Positions 16,393 through 25,916 are shown, counted from the first letter of the stretch. The stretch: 57,959 bases of DNA from Cryobacterium levicorallinum (GCF_004402405.1 NZ_SOFE01000016.1:1-57959); one strand, 5' to 3'. Translations and numbers: made by a program. The notes: generated by a model not told the origin, from the letters alone.

Positions 16393-18027
16393 GTGAAATT
16401 CATCCGGCCAGTCACCATCGACCCGGCCCAACGATTGCGCGTCGAACGCTCCATCTTTCTCTCCCAGCTAGTCGTCGGCGCGGCAACCCTGCTGCTCGTC
16501 GGCATCGCCGGTTTGCTCAACCCCACCCTTTTTGCCAACGAGCTGTTCCTGGCCGGTGTACTGATCGTTTTCCTCACCACCGGCATAGCCGCCGGGGTGC
16601 CGTGGCGGCGGTGCAGCAAGAACTGGGTCGTGGTGCTTCCCATTCTCGATCTCATCGGTCTCGTCGTGGCGCGGGAGGGCGAGAGGGTTCTAGGCACGAC
16701 GTTCTTGCTCGTGCTGCCGGTGATCTGGCTGGCGACCCACTTCGGCGGAACCGGCGCGGCCGGCGGGGTCGTGCTCACGACGGTGCTGCTCTGGACTGCG
16801 GCAGCCCTTCGCCCCGTGGCGCTGGCGGCCGACGAGATTCCCCGCCTTGCCATTGTGCCCGTCGTGCTCGCATTTGTGGCGGCGACCACCTACACAACGA
16901 CCCGCCGTGCGGCGGCCCAGCAGGTGTTGCTGACCCAGCAATCCGTACTGTTCGAGAATGCCCTGCGGCGATCCCGCCGCCAGGAACGCACGCTCGACGA
17001 GATTTTTAATGCCATCGACTTCGGTGTGATCGGGTTCGACCGCGATCACGCGCGAAACTTCATCAACCGGGCACAGCGCGAAATGTTCGAGCATTTCGGA
17101 ATCTCCGACGCGAATCTTGAAGCAATCCCGATCTACTTCGAAGACCAGGTCACTCCCATTGAATGGCGGGATCGGCCCTTCCAACGGGCGCAGCGGGGGG
17201 AGACGCTCGAGCGCATGGTCATTTGGGTCGGTGGTGACGCTCATGACCAGATGGCCGTCCTCGTCTCTGCCCGGCCGATTTGGGACGAGAACGAGATTTT
17301 CGACGGCAGCGTTATGGTCACACGCGACATCACCACGGAGTTGCGCGCAATCAAAGCCCGAGATGATCTGGTCGCGTCGGTGTCCCACGAACTGCGCACC
17401 CCGCTGACCTCAGTCATCGGCTACCTCGAACTCGCCCTCGACGATCCCAGCTTGGACGGTTCAACGCGACGCATGCTCGAGGTTGCGACCAAGAACTCCG
17501 ACCGGCTGCTCGCGTTGGTGAGCCATCTGCTCGCCCAAGCCGGCACCGACGACGATGTGCAGCTCGACCTTGCGCCGTGCGACCTTGCGGTCATCGTTGC
17601 CGACGCCGCCGAGTCGCTGCGCCCGGCAGCGCTGGACCGCGGCGTCCGCTGTGATTTCGGCGTTCTCGCACCGACCGAGATTCGAGCGGATGCCTTTCGT
17701 CTGCGCCAGGTCATCGACAATCTGTTCTCCAACGCCATCAAGTACAACGTCCACGGCGGTCGCATCACAGTGTCCCTCAAATCCTCGCCTACCCAGATCG
17801 AGCTGCGGGTGGGTGATACCGGCCGAGGCATGACCCCGGACGAGCAGACAAAACTGTTCGACCGGTTCTACCGAGCCGACTCCGTGCGCGGCTCCAGCGT
17901 GCATGGCACCGGGTTGGGGCTCAGCATCAGCCGGGATATCTGCCGCGAGCACGGCGGTGGACTGAGGCTGGAGTCGACCTCGGGGCAGGGAACGACCGCG
18001 ATCATGACGCTACCCCGCACCACCTGA
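16393..18027 (+). CDS. Sensor histidine kinase with PAS domain
   Basis: About 544 residues: five to six membrane helices in the first 180 residues, a PAS-like segment (about 200-310, including EIFNAIDFGVIGFD), HisKA with the phospho-acceptor in VSHELRTPLTSVIGYLEL, and a HATPase domain with NLFSNAIKYN, GDTGRGM and GTGLGLSI. The GTG at 16393 lies just after the upstream stop; an in-frame GTG at 16357 would overlap the EAL gene by 26 bases and is the alternative. The OmpR-type regulator at 19500-20381 on the opposite strand is the nearest candidate partner. The signal sensed is unknown. Confidence 0.9.
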   Translation: MKFIRPVTIDPAQRLRVERSIFLSQLVVGAATLLLVGIAGLLNPTLFANELFLAGVLIVFLTTGIAAGVPWRRCSKNWVVVLPILDLIGLVVAREGERVLGTTFLLVLPVIWLATHFGGTGAAGGVVLTTVLLWTAAALRPVALAADEIPRLAIVPVVLAFVAATTYTTTRRAAAQQVLLTQQSVLFENALRRSRRQERTLDEIFNAIDFGVIGFDRDHARNFINRAQREMFEHFGISDANLEAIPIYFEDQVTPIEWRDRPFQRAQRGETLERMVIWVGGDAHDQMAVLVSARPIWDENEIFDGSVMVTRDITTELRAIKARDDLVASVSHELRTPLTSVIGYLELALDDPSLDGSTRRMLEVATKNSDRLLALVSHLLAQAGTDDDVQLDLAPCDLAVIVADAAESLRPAALDRGVRCDFGVLAPTEIRADAFRLRQVIDNLFSNAIKYNVHGGRITVSLKSSPTQIELRVGDTGRGMTPDEQTKLFDRFYRADSVRGSSVHGTGLGLSISRDICREHGGGLRLESTSGQGTTAIMTLPRTT

Positions 18028-18063
18028 CCGGCGTTTGACCTTGCCACGAAAGGCACCACCCGC

Positions 18064-19269
18064 ATGAATCTCGACTCGCACACGATCCAGACGATGAACG
18101 GAATCGTCATTGCGCTTTGCGCCGTCACCTTCACTTTGAACACGGCGTTCAAGCGAAATGACACGGCCAGCCGGCTGTGGAGCCTGGCGTCTATCGTTGG
18201 CGTGATGATCGTGCTTCTGCGTTCCTCCGGCTCCACCGAGCCGCTGATGGGCTGGACTGTTCTCGCCGGAAACATCGGGATGATCGTGGCCGTTTCGGCC
18301 GTATGGTCCGGTGCTCGGCGCTTCAACAGACGCCGAGCCAGTCGCCAGGTGATCGGGCTGATGGCCCTGCTGACGCTTGCAACCGTCGGCGCCACCCTGG
18401 CCGAGGGGCTGCCGCTGCAGCTGTGGGCCGGTTCCGTCACACTCTGGCTCAGCGTTGCCATCCTCGCGGTGCTCGGGGCTTTGGAATTCGTTCGCGGGAG
18501 GTTGCAGCGCAATCTCAATGGGCAGATTGTGGCAATGACTCTCGCCGTGACCGCCGTGGTCGCGGCGGTTCGTGCCGTGGTCTTCCTCGTAGACGGACGC
18601 GCGGGAAAACTCTTCACCACCTACTTCGCCACCGATTCCGCATCGGCAGTCAGCCTGTGCCTGGTCATCATCGGCACGATTGCGCTCTCGGTGCTGCGCG
18701 CCGAACAGGCGCAGGGCAGCGCCGTCGGCGACATGACTGACGGCATCCACTCGGCGGCCGGAGTGCTCTCGAACACAGCGTTCGAGCAGGCCGCCACCGA
18801 CCACCTCGATCGGGGCGAGGCCGCCGGTCTCACTCTCGCCCTGATCGGCGCCGACATCGACAACCTGCCGGAGATCAACACTGCTTTCGGCCGGATAGCC
18901 GGCGACGAGGCCATCGCTCGCTTTGCTGCGAACATCCGGGGGAGCGTGCCCGTGATGTCTCTCATCGGGCACCGGTCGAGCGGCTACTTTCAGATGCTCG
19001 TCGTGACGGACTCCGCGGAATCCGCCCGCGACCTGACCGAGAAGTTGCAGGTTTCCCTGGTCGAGGAGCCCCTGCGCGAGGCCGCGCTCATTCGGCTGAC
19101 GGCGAGCTTCTGCATCGCCAGCACGGGCGATCACGGCTACTCCCTGAGCGCGCTGGGCTTCGCTGCGAATGCCGGGATTGTCGCGGTGAAAGCGGCCGGC
19201 GGCAATGCCGTCGCGCTCGACCCGGCCCACGACGATGCGGCCAAAGCGGCCCCGCCCACGACGAACTAA
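18064..19269 (+). CDS. Membrane protein with GGDEF-like remnant domain
   Basis: A 401-residue protein with about six membrane helices (residues 8-215) and a C-terminal domain that keeps the GGDEF fold outline: LIGADIDNLPEINTAFGRIAGDEAI corresponds to the metal/substrate helix, but the signature position reads HRSSGYF, with no GGDEF residues left. It is therefore probably a catalytically dead sensory or scaffold protein. It starts 36 bp after the histidine kinase stop on the same strand. Likely role is signal input within the cyclic-di-GMP block; this is inference. The following 230 bp to the convergent regulator contain nothing I recognise. Confidence 0.75.
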   Translation: MNLDSHTIQTMNGIVIALCAVTFTLNTAFKRNDTASRLWSLASIVGVMIVLLRSSGSTEPLMGWTVLAGNIGMIVAVSAVWSGARRFNRRRASRQVIGLMALLTLATVGATLAEGLPLQLWAGSVTLWLSVAILAVLGALEFVRGRLQRNLNGQIVAMTLAVTAVVAAVRAVVFLVDGRAGKLFTTYFATDSASAVSLCLVIIGTIALSVLRAEQAQGSAVGDMTDGIHSAAGVLSNTAFEQAATDHLDRGEAAGLTLALIGADIDNLPEINTAFGRIAGDEAIARFAANIRGSVPVMSLIGHRSSGYFQMLVVTDSAESARDLTEKLQVSLVEEPLREAALIRLTASFCIASTGDHGYSLSALGFAANAGIVAVKAAGGNAVALDPAHDDAAKAAPPTTN

Positions 19270-19499
19270 CCGACGACCCAACCCGGAGTGACGCGGTGCA
19301 GCTGAAGTTTTGATTTGATCTTGAGCACGTCGTGCAGCAATATGCCGGGCGCACGCCGACTCGAATTCTTTGCCCTGCACCTGCACTGTGCACTGGCGAA
19401 ACACGATCTGACGGCCTGCGCGCAGACGTTGCCGTACCTCAGCCGGTTCGGCAGAGACACCTGTACCGAGCTCTCCCAGCACCTCATGGCCGGGTACAA

Positions 19500-20381
19500 C
19501 TAGTTCCCCACGCCGGTGTGGGCGGCCAGGCGATAGCCGACACCGCGCACCGTTTCGAGCCACCGCGGTGTGGCAGTGCTGTCGCCCAGTTTGCGCCGCA
19601 GATTGCCCATGTGCACCTCGACCGCGCGCCGGTCCGCCTCAATCACCGGGTAGGCGCTCGCGTAGGCCTCCCCGCGCAGCAGCAGGGCGAGATCGTTCTT
19701 GCTGCGCACCTTGCGCTGGGATTCGAGCAGCGCGCCGAGCAGATCGAACTCGGTGCGGGTCAGGTCGAGCGGCGCGCCATCGAGCTGCACGATGCGCTCC
19801 GACGGGTTCAGCCGCAGACCGTTGTGGCTGTACCAGCCGTCGACCGTACCGGATTCCTCGCTGGGGATCGGCGGACCGAGAGAAGCGGATGCCTCGGCGT
19901 TCGCTTCGCCGGCGGTCACCAGTTCGCTGGGCGCGGTTTCGGGAGCGGGGGCCGGAGCCGCGTCGACGGCGAGGACGACGGCATCCGTTGTCATGGGCTG
20001 GCGCGGTCGGCGCAGCATCGCCTCGATGCGGGCGCGGAGCTCGCGCGGACGAAATGGTTTGGTCATATAGTCGTCGGCGCCGGCGTCGAGGCCCTGCAGG
20101 GTGTCGATTTCGTCATCGCGGGCGGTGAGCATGACGAGGTAGGTGGGGCTGAAGGCGCGAATGCGCCGGGCCGTTTCAAAGCCGTCGATGCCGGGCATGC
20201 TCACGTCGAGGGTCGTCACGATGGGGTAGTGCTCGCGCACCGCGGCGATGCCGTCGAGTCCGTTGCTGGTCGGGATCGTCTCAAATCCGGCCTGGGTAAG
20301 CACGGCTTCGAGCAGGTTGCGAATATCCGCGTCATCTTCGATGATGACGGCGACGCGTCTCTCGCCGTTGTCAAAAACCAT
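19500..20381 (-). CDS. OmpR/PhoB-family response regulator
   Basis: About 293 residues. The receiver domain shows the acidic pair EDD, the phospho-acceptor aspartate in TTLDVSMPGIDG, TAR and KPFRPRELRARI. An Ala/Pro-rich linker of some 60 residues follows, then a winged-helix domain (LTRTEFDLLGALL to NLRRKLGD and TVRGVGYRL). The ATG at 20381 is preferred over an upstream GTG at 20399 because GGGGGA lies ten bases ahead of it. It is divergent from the broken glycosyltransferase with a shared 150-bp control region and convergent with the GGDEF-like gene. Probable partner is the kinase at 16393. Confidence 0.9.
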   Translation of the reverse strand: MVFDNGERRVAVIIEDDADIRNLLEAVLTQAGFETIPTSNGLDGIAAVREHYPIVTTLDVSMPGIDGFETARRIRAFSPTYLVMLTARDDEIDTLQGLDAGADDYMTKPFRPRELRARIEAMLRRPRQPMTTDAVVLAVDAAPAPAPETAPSELVTAGEANAEASASLGPPIPSEESGTVDGWYSHNGLRLNPSERIVQLDGAPLDLTRTEFDLLGALLESQRKVRSKNDLALLLRGEAYASAYPVIEADRRAVEVHMGNLRRKLGDSTATPRWLETVRGVGYRLAAHTGVGN

Positions 20382-20531
20382 AGCTTTAGTATCCCCCACG
20401 CGGAGGAACTCTCTCTAGTGCAGCGCGGAGGCTCGGCACAATGCCCATTTCCGGAAAGCTCCCGACGCTTGATGCGGGATTATTCTGAAGGCAGATCCGC
20501 CTGTCCGAGCGGGCCAGCACCAGGGAGCATT

Positions 20532-22315
20532 GTGGAGGTAACGGTTCGTCCCGCCCGTTCTGCGGCACATCTGTGCCTCTTGCGAGTGGCCGTGCTCGTC
20601 ACCATCGCCCTAGGTGCGAACTACATCATCTGACGCTGGTTCTTCTCGCTCAACTGGGACGCCTGGTGGATCGCCGTGGCCCTTGTGCTCGCCGAAACGT
20701 ACAGCCTCATCGACGTCGTCCTGTTCGGCCTCACGATGTGGCGGGCCAGAGACTGCAAACCTGCCGCCCCGGCGGCACCCGATCTCACGGTCGACGTGTT
20801 CATCACGACCTACAACGAGCCGGTCGAGCTGGTGCGGCGCACCGCGCACGCGGCGCGCGGCATCCGTTACCCGCATGCCACCTGGATCCTGGACGACGGC
20901 AACCGACTATCGATGCGCGAGACGGCCGACCAGCTTGGCGTGGGTTACATCACGCGCGGCGCCGACTGGCAGGATCGCCCGCTGCACGCCAAGGCCGGCA
21001 ACCTCAACAACGCGCTCATGAGCACCGGGGGAGAATTCCTGCTCATTCTCGACGCCGACCAGGTGCCGCTGCCGCAAATCCTCGACCACACGCTCGGCTA
21101 CTTCGCCGAACCGACGGTGGCCTTGGTACAGACGCCGCAGGTATTTGAGAACGTCACTGCTTGCGACCCGCTCGGTAGCCAGGCGCCCCTGTTCTACGGG
21201 CCGATCCAGCAAGGCAGGGACGGCTGGAATGCGGCGTTCTTCTGCGGGTCCAACGCCCTCGTACGCCGGGACGCTCTCATGCAGCTCTGCATCACCCGCT
21301 ACGTGCTCTAGAAAGAGCGCGCTGTCACGCGTGCCCTCACCTGCGCCAGCTCGACCTCGACCTCGCCTTCATTGCCGAGCTGCACCTCGAAACGGATGCC
21401 GTTAGCGCCATGCCCACACACAGCCTCGACCGGCTGGCGGCGCGTGATCTGTCGCCGCTTGGAGCCTTGGAATCCATGCAGGCTCTACTGCGGTCGATCG
21501 ACGTCGACCGTGCGCACGAAGCCATGCCGCTCATGCCGCTCATGCCGCTCATGCCGCTGGCGACGATCAGCGTCACCGAAGACATGGCCACGAGCATGCG
21601 CCTACACGCCCTCGGTTTCACGAGCATTTACCACCACGAGACGCTCGCCCTGGGGCTCGCTCCCGAAGACCTCGGCACCATGCTCACCCAGCGGCTGCGC
21701 TGGGCACAGGGCACGATGCAGGTCCTGCTCAGGGAGAACCCGCTGCTGCAGCGCGGCCTCAGCCTGCCGCAGCGCCTCATGTACTTCTCGACCATGTGGA
21801 GTTACCCGAGCGGATACGCCGCGCTGGTCTATTTCGCCGCCCCCGTCGTCTTTCTCTGCTTCGGTATTCTGCCCGTCACTACAATTGCCCTTGAATTCTT
21901 CCTACGCTTTCTGCCGTTCATGGTCGCCAACCAGATTCTGTTCATCATCTCCAGCCACGGAATCTCAACCTGGCGCGGCCAGCAATAAAGCCTCGCCCTG
22001 TTCCCGGTCTGGATCAAAGCCACGACCACGGCCGTCGCCAACGTGGTCTTTCAGCGACCGCTCGGTTTTGCGGTCACCCCGAAAACCCGACAGGCGGGCG
22101 CGGCTCCCTGGCACCTGATCCGGCCGCAGATCGTCGTCGGCATCGTGCTCATCCTGGCGACCATCATCGGTGTGACTCGGCTGCTGCTCGGTCTGGGCGA
22201 ACCGATCGGCACGTTCGTCAACCTCGCCTGGGTCGTTTTCGACCTGCTCATTCTCAGCGTGCTGGTACCCGCCGCTTGCTTTCAAGGCTCCAACCCAAAG
22301 GAGACAACCCCCTGA
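20532..22315 (+). pseudogene. Broken cellulose-synthase-like GT2 glycosyltransferase
   Basis: The joined frames give about 594 codons of a membrane GT2 of the BcsA-like class: N-terminal helices, DVFITTYNEP, ILDDGN, the DxD-type ILDADQVP, FFCGSNALVRR, the TED motif in SVTEDMATSM, QRLRWAQG (QxxRW) and C-terminal helices. All catalytic motifs survive, but four lesions interrupt them: TGA at 20631-20633 (expected Trp in YII-RWFF), TAG at 21309-21311, a frame change between about 21335 and 21350, and TAA at 21986-21988 (QQ-SLALFPVW). The end overlaps the STAS gene start by one base, so it once led that operon. Independent sequencing would separate real decay from errors. Confidence 0.85.
21524..21559 (+). 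repeat. 9-bp microsatellite ATGCCGCTC x4
   Basis: Four tandem copies of ATGCCGCTC (the last ends in G) encode MPLMPLMPLMPL just ahead of the TED motif of the broken glycosyltransferase. Copy changes would keep the reading frame but alter spacing next to the active site. Confidence 0.9.
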
Positions 22316-22647
22316 TGCAATTCACGGTCACCGACCAAGGCGACGGCATCGCCGTCGTCCACATCGCCGGACGTTTAAACATGGTCACCGCGCCGCGCCT
22401 GCGCGAAGTGGTGGCAGCATCCGTCGCCGCCGGACAGAACCGCGTCGCCGTCGACCTGAGCGACGTGGATTTCATTGACTTCTCCGGGCTCGGCGCCCTC
22501 ATCGGCGGCCTCAAAGCCACCCGGCAGGCCGGCGGAGACCTGCGCATCGCGGCACCGAACGAGCAGGTTCGCCTGGTGCTTCAGCTGATCAATATGGAAC
22601 GCGTGCTCACCGCGTATCCCGCCGCGAGCAGCGCGTTTCATGGTTAG
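22315..22647 (+). CDS. STAS-domain anti-sigma factor antagonist
   Basis: A 110-residue SpoIIAA/RsbV-like protein. The conserved phosphorylation loop is DVDFIDFSGLGALIGGL, with serine at the position phosphorylated by the cognate anti-sigma kinase. The ATG at 22315 is preceded by AAAGGAG and overlaps the last base of the broken glycosyltransferase. It overlaps the next gene, an HATPase protein, by 8 bp, and a PP2C phosphatase follows, which together form a complete partner-switching module. No sigma factor gene is in the window, so the output is unknown. Confidence 0.88.
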   Translation: MQFTVTDQGDGIAVVHIAGRLNMVTAPRLREVVAASVAAGQNRVAVDLSDVDFIDFSGLGALIGGLKATRQAGGDLRIAAPNEQVRLVLQLINMERVLTAYPAASSAFHG

Positions 22648-23116
22648 CAGCAGCACGCATACCCTCACTCTGATCTCGCCGCCCGACGACGTCAACACGG
22701 TGCACGCCCTGCTGGAAACCGTCTGGGCGGATGCCGCGCACGTCTCTCCGACAGACCGATTCAGTTTCGAGACTGCCCTGATTGAACTGGCCTCGAACGT
22801 GCTGCGGCACGCGGACACCGGGTGTGGCGTGACCTGCGGACTGCGCCTCGAGGTGAGCGAGGATCGCATCGACGGCCGGTTGAACGACACCGGAGCGATG
22901 GTAACCGAGTTGCTCCTGGCGACGGACCGGCCGGTCGATCTCTCGGTCGATGCCGACGTGGCGCTCGCCGGCGTGCTCGCCACCCGCGAAATGCCCGACG
23001 TGCTCTGCGAATCAGGGCGGGGGATGGCCCTCATTCACGCCCTCGTCGACGAGCTGGACTACGTTCGCGACAATGATGTGAACCACTGGCACATCGTGCG
23101 AACGCTGCGGTCATGA
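22640..23116 (+). CDS. RsbW/SpoIIAB-like anti-sigma kinase
   Basis: A 158-residue HATPase_c protein. The N box is ETALIELASNVLRHA, and a degenerate G1 box lies in RLNDTGAMV; ESGRGMALIHALVDEL is the G2/lid region. The size fits single-domain anti-sigma serine kinases that phosphorylate STAS antagonists. The ATG overlaps the STAS gene end and the gene's own stop overlaps the start of the phosphatase by four bases, which indicates tight coupling. The partner it sequesters (a sigma factor or another output protein) is not encoded nearby. Confidence 0.85.
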   Translation: MVSSSTHTLTLISPPDDVNTVHALLETVWADAAHVSPTDRFSFETALIELASNVLRHADTGCGVTCGLRLEVSEDRIDGRLNDTGAMVTELLLATDRPVDLSVDADVALAGVLATREMPDVLCESGRGMALIHALVDELDYVRDNDVNHWHIVRTLRS

Positions 23117-24317
23117 CCGCCGTGGCCCGTTCCGTGCTGGAACACAGTGAGGTCACCCGTCAGCGTGCGCTCGACGACCTGCACATTCTGGACACCGCGC
23201 CGGAGGAACGCTTCGACCGCATCACCCGCCTGGTCAAGGTTTTTTTTCACGTTCAGATCGCGATCATCTCCCTTATCGACCACGACCGGCAGTGGAATAA
23301 GTCCAGCGCCGGTATCGAACCCGATCAGCCCACCGAGTACCCGCGGTCCAACGCTTTCTGCGATTCCACCATCAACGAGAGCGGCGCCCTAATCGTGCCC
23401 GACGCCCGGCTGGACCCGCGCTTTCGTGACAATATCTACGTCACGGGCGAACCGGGCATCCGCTTTTATGCTGGTCCTGCGCTCGAAGGGCACGGCGGCG
23501 AACGTATCGGTGCACTGTGCATCTTCGACACCGAGCCGCGCGAGTTCACCGCACTTGAGCAGAACCTGCTGCGTGACCTCGCGTTCTGGGTACAGAAGGA
23601 ACTGAACGCCTCGCAGGAACTCGACCAAGCTGCCGCCGTACAACGCGGCTTGCTGCCCAAGAAGCTCTTTAGTCTGCCGGGATTCGATGTGGCGGGGGCC
23701 TGTTCGCCGGCACACGCGGTCGGCGGCGACTTCTGCGACTGGTACCCGGTGGGTGAGGGCGCGGCGTTCACCCTCGCCGACGTGATGGGCAAGGGGGTGG
23801 GCGCGACGTTCATCGCGGCGACCGTGCGCGCGGTGCTCCGCGCCGGATCCCGCTTGGACGTCGTCGCCGAAGTCGCGCAGGCCGCGGCGACGACGCTCGA
23901 GCCCGATCTTGATGAGGCCGGCAGCTTCGTGACCCTGTTTCATGCCCGGCTCGATATGGACACCGGCGTCGTGCGCTACGTCGACGCCGGCCACGGGCTG
24001 TCCCTTTTCGTGCACGCCAACGGGACGACCGAGCGCCTCACGTCGTTGCGGCTCCCGCTCGGCGCAGGTGGCGACTCGCCCTGGCTGGAGCAAACCGTCG
24101 TACTCGTGCCTGGCAGTACCCTGGTCTCGGTCAGCGACGGTGTACTCGACCTGTTCGACGGCACACTCGCCTCGCTCGCTCGCTCGCCGCCGTCGATCGG
24201 CTAGTGCGGGAAGCACCGACCGCACAGGACCTCATTGGTTCCCTCATGCTTCGGGCCGGGCTGTCCGCCCCCGATGACGTCACGGTGCTGGTCGTTCGGC
24301 GCGCGATGGAGCGGTGA
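23113..24317 (+). pseudogene. GAF-PP2C phosphatase, frameshifted at a tetranucleotide tract
   Basis: The open frame (23113-24204, 363 residues) has a GAF domain (about 20-165; VQIAIISLIDHDRQW, GALCIFD) and a PP2C/SpoIIE-like phosphatase domain with AHAVGGDFCDWY and TLADVMGKGVGA. It ends early in LARSPPSIG. Reading continues in another frame as AAVDRLVREAPTAQ to APDDVTVLVVRR and stops at 24315-24317. The lost part includes the DD of the final metal-binding motif. Adding one TCGC unit at 24172-24187 would restore a 402-residue protein. So the gene is either phase-variable and now off, or decayed. It would dephosphorylate the STAS protein. Confidence 0.85.
24172..24187 (+). repeat. (TCGC)4 tetranucleotide tract
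   Basis: Four perfect TCGC units lie exactly where the phosphatase frame is lost. With four copies the frame runs to TAG at 24202; with five it joins the downstream conserved frame. Tracts of this kind change length by slipped-strand mispairing. Confidence 0.9.
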
Positions 24318-24361
24318 CCGTGCTGGTTCCGGCGCGGTCGGGGTGCATCCGCTCGCAGCGA

Positions 24362-24367
24362 TACACT
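24362..24367 (+). promoter_or_regulatory. -10 element for a leaderless mqo transcript
   Basis: TACACT ends seven bases before the GTG at 24375, placing transcription start at or next to the start codon. No ribosome-binding site precedes the GTG. Motif and spacing are the only support. Confidence 0.5.
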
Positions 24368-24374
24368 CGAAAGT

Positions 24375-25853
24375 GTGAATTCTCAGGGAACTGTCGACGT
24401 TGTCCTCATTGGTGGCGGCATCATGAGTGCCACCCTCGGAACGCTCCTCAAGGAGCTGCAGCCCAACTGGCGCATCGAGGTGTACGAGCGCCTCGGTGAA
24501 CTGGCCCAGGAGAGCTCGAACCCGTGGAACAACGCCGGCACCGGGCATGCCGGGCTGTGCGAACTCAACTACATGCCGCAGGCTGCAGACGGTTCGGTCA
24601 CCGCCGACAAGGCCGTTGTGATCAACGAGCAGTTCCAGATCAGCCGGCAATTGTGGGCGCACCTTGTTTCTATTGGTGCCCTGCCGGAGCCTGAAAAGTT
24701 CATCAATTCCACCCCGCACATGACCTTCGTGCACGGCAAAGCCAATGTGGAGTACTTGCGCAAGCGGCACGCCGTACTTGTCACCGAACCGCTGTTTGCC
24801 GGCATGGAGTTCAGCGACAACGTCGAAAAGATCGGCACCTGGACTCCGCTGCTCACCCGCAAGCGTCCGGCTGGCCAGAAGATCGCCGCCACGCGCATCG
24901 CGAGCGGCACCGACGTCGACTTCGGCGCCCTCACCCGGTTCATGTTCGACAACCTCGAGAAGCAGGGGGTCAACATGCACATGAACGAGCAGGTCGTCGG
25001 CCTCCAGCACAAAGCGGATGGCTCGTGGAATCTCAAACTGCTGCGTCAGGTCGGGCAGACCCGCAGCACCATCAACGCGCGGTTCGTCTTCGTCGGCGCC
25101 GGCGGTGGCGCGCTCGCGCTGCTGCAGCAGAGCGGAATCCCTGAAATTCAGGGGTTCGGAGGCTTTCCGATCAGCGGCCAGTTTCTGCGCACGACCAACC
25201 CCAAGCTCGTCGCCCAGCACCAGGCCAAGGTGTACGGCAAGGCGGCCAAAGGTGCCCCGCCCATGTCGGTGCCGCACCTCGACACCCGCGTGGTCGATGG
25301 CGAAAAGTCGCTGCTGTTCGGTCCGTACGCCGGATTCAGCCCGAAGTTCCTGAAGACCAGCACCTGGTTCGACCTGCCGTTCTCCATTCGCCCGCACAAC
25401 CTCGGGCCGATGCTCGCGGTCGCGCGTCACAACTTCGACCTGATGAAATACCTGATCGGCGAGGTGTTCGCCTCGCGCAACGCCAAGCTCAAGGCCCTGC
25501 GTGAGTTCATTCCCGCTGCTGTTTCCGGCGACTGGGAACTGATCACGGCCGGCCAACGCGTGCAGGTCATGAAGAAGGATGCCAAGCTCGGCGGAGTGCT
25601 GCAGTTCGGCACCGAGGTCATCACCTCGTCCGACGGTTCGATCGCCGGACTGCTCGGTGCCTCGCCGGGAGCCTCGACGGCCGCGCCGATCATGGTGGAC
25701 CTGCTGGCCCGCTGCTTCCCCGACCGCATTGAGGGCTGGAAGCCGCGCATCCGCCAGATGATTCCGAGCTATGGCACCCGCTTGTCCGACGACCCCGCAG
25801 CTGCCGCCGCATCCCTCGCCGCGACGGCCGAGGAGCTGCACCTTAGTAACTAG
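24375..25853 (+). CDS. mqo: Malate:quinone oxidoreductase
   Basis: A 492-residue FAD enzyme at the membrane that oxidises malate to oxaloacetate and passes electrons to the quinone pool, bypassing NAD-dependent malate dehydrogenase. It starts with the dinucleotide fold VVLIGGGIMSATLGTLL, then ERLGELAQESSNPWNNAGTGHAGLCELNY, THMTFVHG-type motif (TPHMTFVHG), SRxxxGTDVDFGALTR region, VGAGGGALALLQQSGI and LFGPYAGFSPKFLK. Length is typical. It stands alone between the signalling operon and a strong terminator, under its own promoter. Confidence 0.96.
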   Translation: MNSQGTVDVVLIGGGIMSATLGTLLKELQPNWRIEVYERLGELAQESSNPWNNAGTGHAGLCELNYMPQAADGSVTADKAVVINEQFQISRQLWAHLVSIGALPEPEKFINSTPHMTFVHGKANVEYLRKRHAVLVTEPLFAGMEFSDNVEKIGTWTPLLTRKRPAGQKIAATRIASGTDVDFGALTRFMFDNLEKQGVNMHMNEQVVGLQHKADGSWNLKLLRQVGQTRSTINARFVFVGAGGGALALLQQSGIPEIQGFGGFPISGQFLRTTNPKLVAQHQAKVYGKAAKGAPPMSVPHLDTRVVDGEKSLLFGPYAGFSPKFLKTSTWFDLPFSIRPHNLGPMLAVARHNFDLMKYLIGEVFASRNAKLKALREFIPAAVSGDWELITAGQRVQVMKKDAKLGGVLQFGTEVITSSDGSIAGLLGASPGASTAAPIMVDLLARCFPDRIEGWKPRIRQMIPSYGTRLSDDPAAAAASLAATAEELHLSN

Positions 25854-25867
25854 GCCTCTCATGCGAT

Positions 25868-25916
25868 AGCGCAAAAAGTGCCCGATTGAACCCTTCAATC
25901 GGGCACTTTTTGCGCT
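25868..25916. terminator. Bidirectional rho-independent terminator
   Basis: AGCGCAAAAAGTGCCCGATTGAA at 25868-25890, loop CCC, then the exact complement ending TTTTTGCGCT at 25916. The 23-bp perfect stem has A and T tracts on each side, so it can work in either direction. It lies 15 bp after the mqo stop. Confidence 0.93.

Noticed and set aside
19315..19503. Plus-strand 62-codon ORF between the GGDEF-like gene and the regulator
   Set aside because: No ribosome site or similarity, and it ends inside the regulator gene's 3' end.
20532..22315. Stop-codon readthrough or recoding in the glycosyltransferase
   Set aside because: Three different stop codons plus a separate frame change are better explained by inactivation; no recoding signal is visible.
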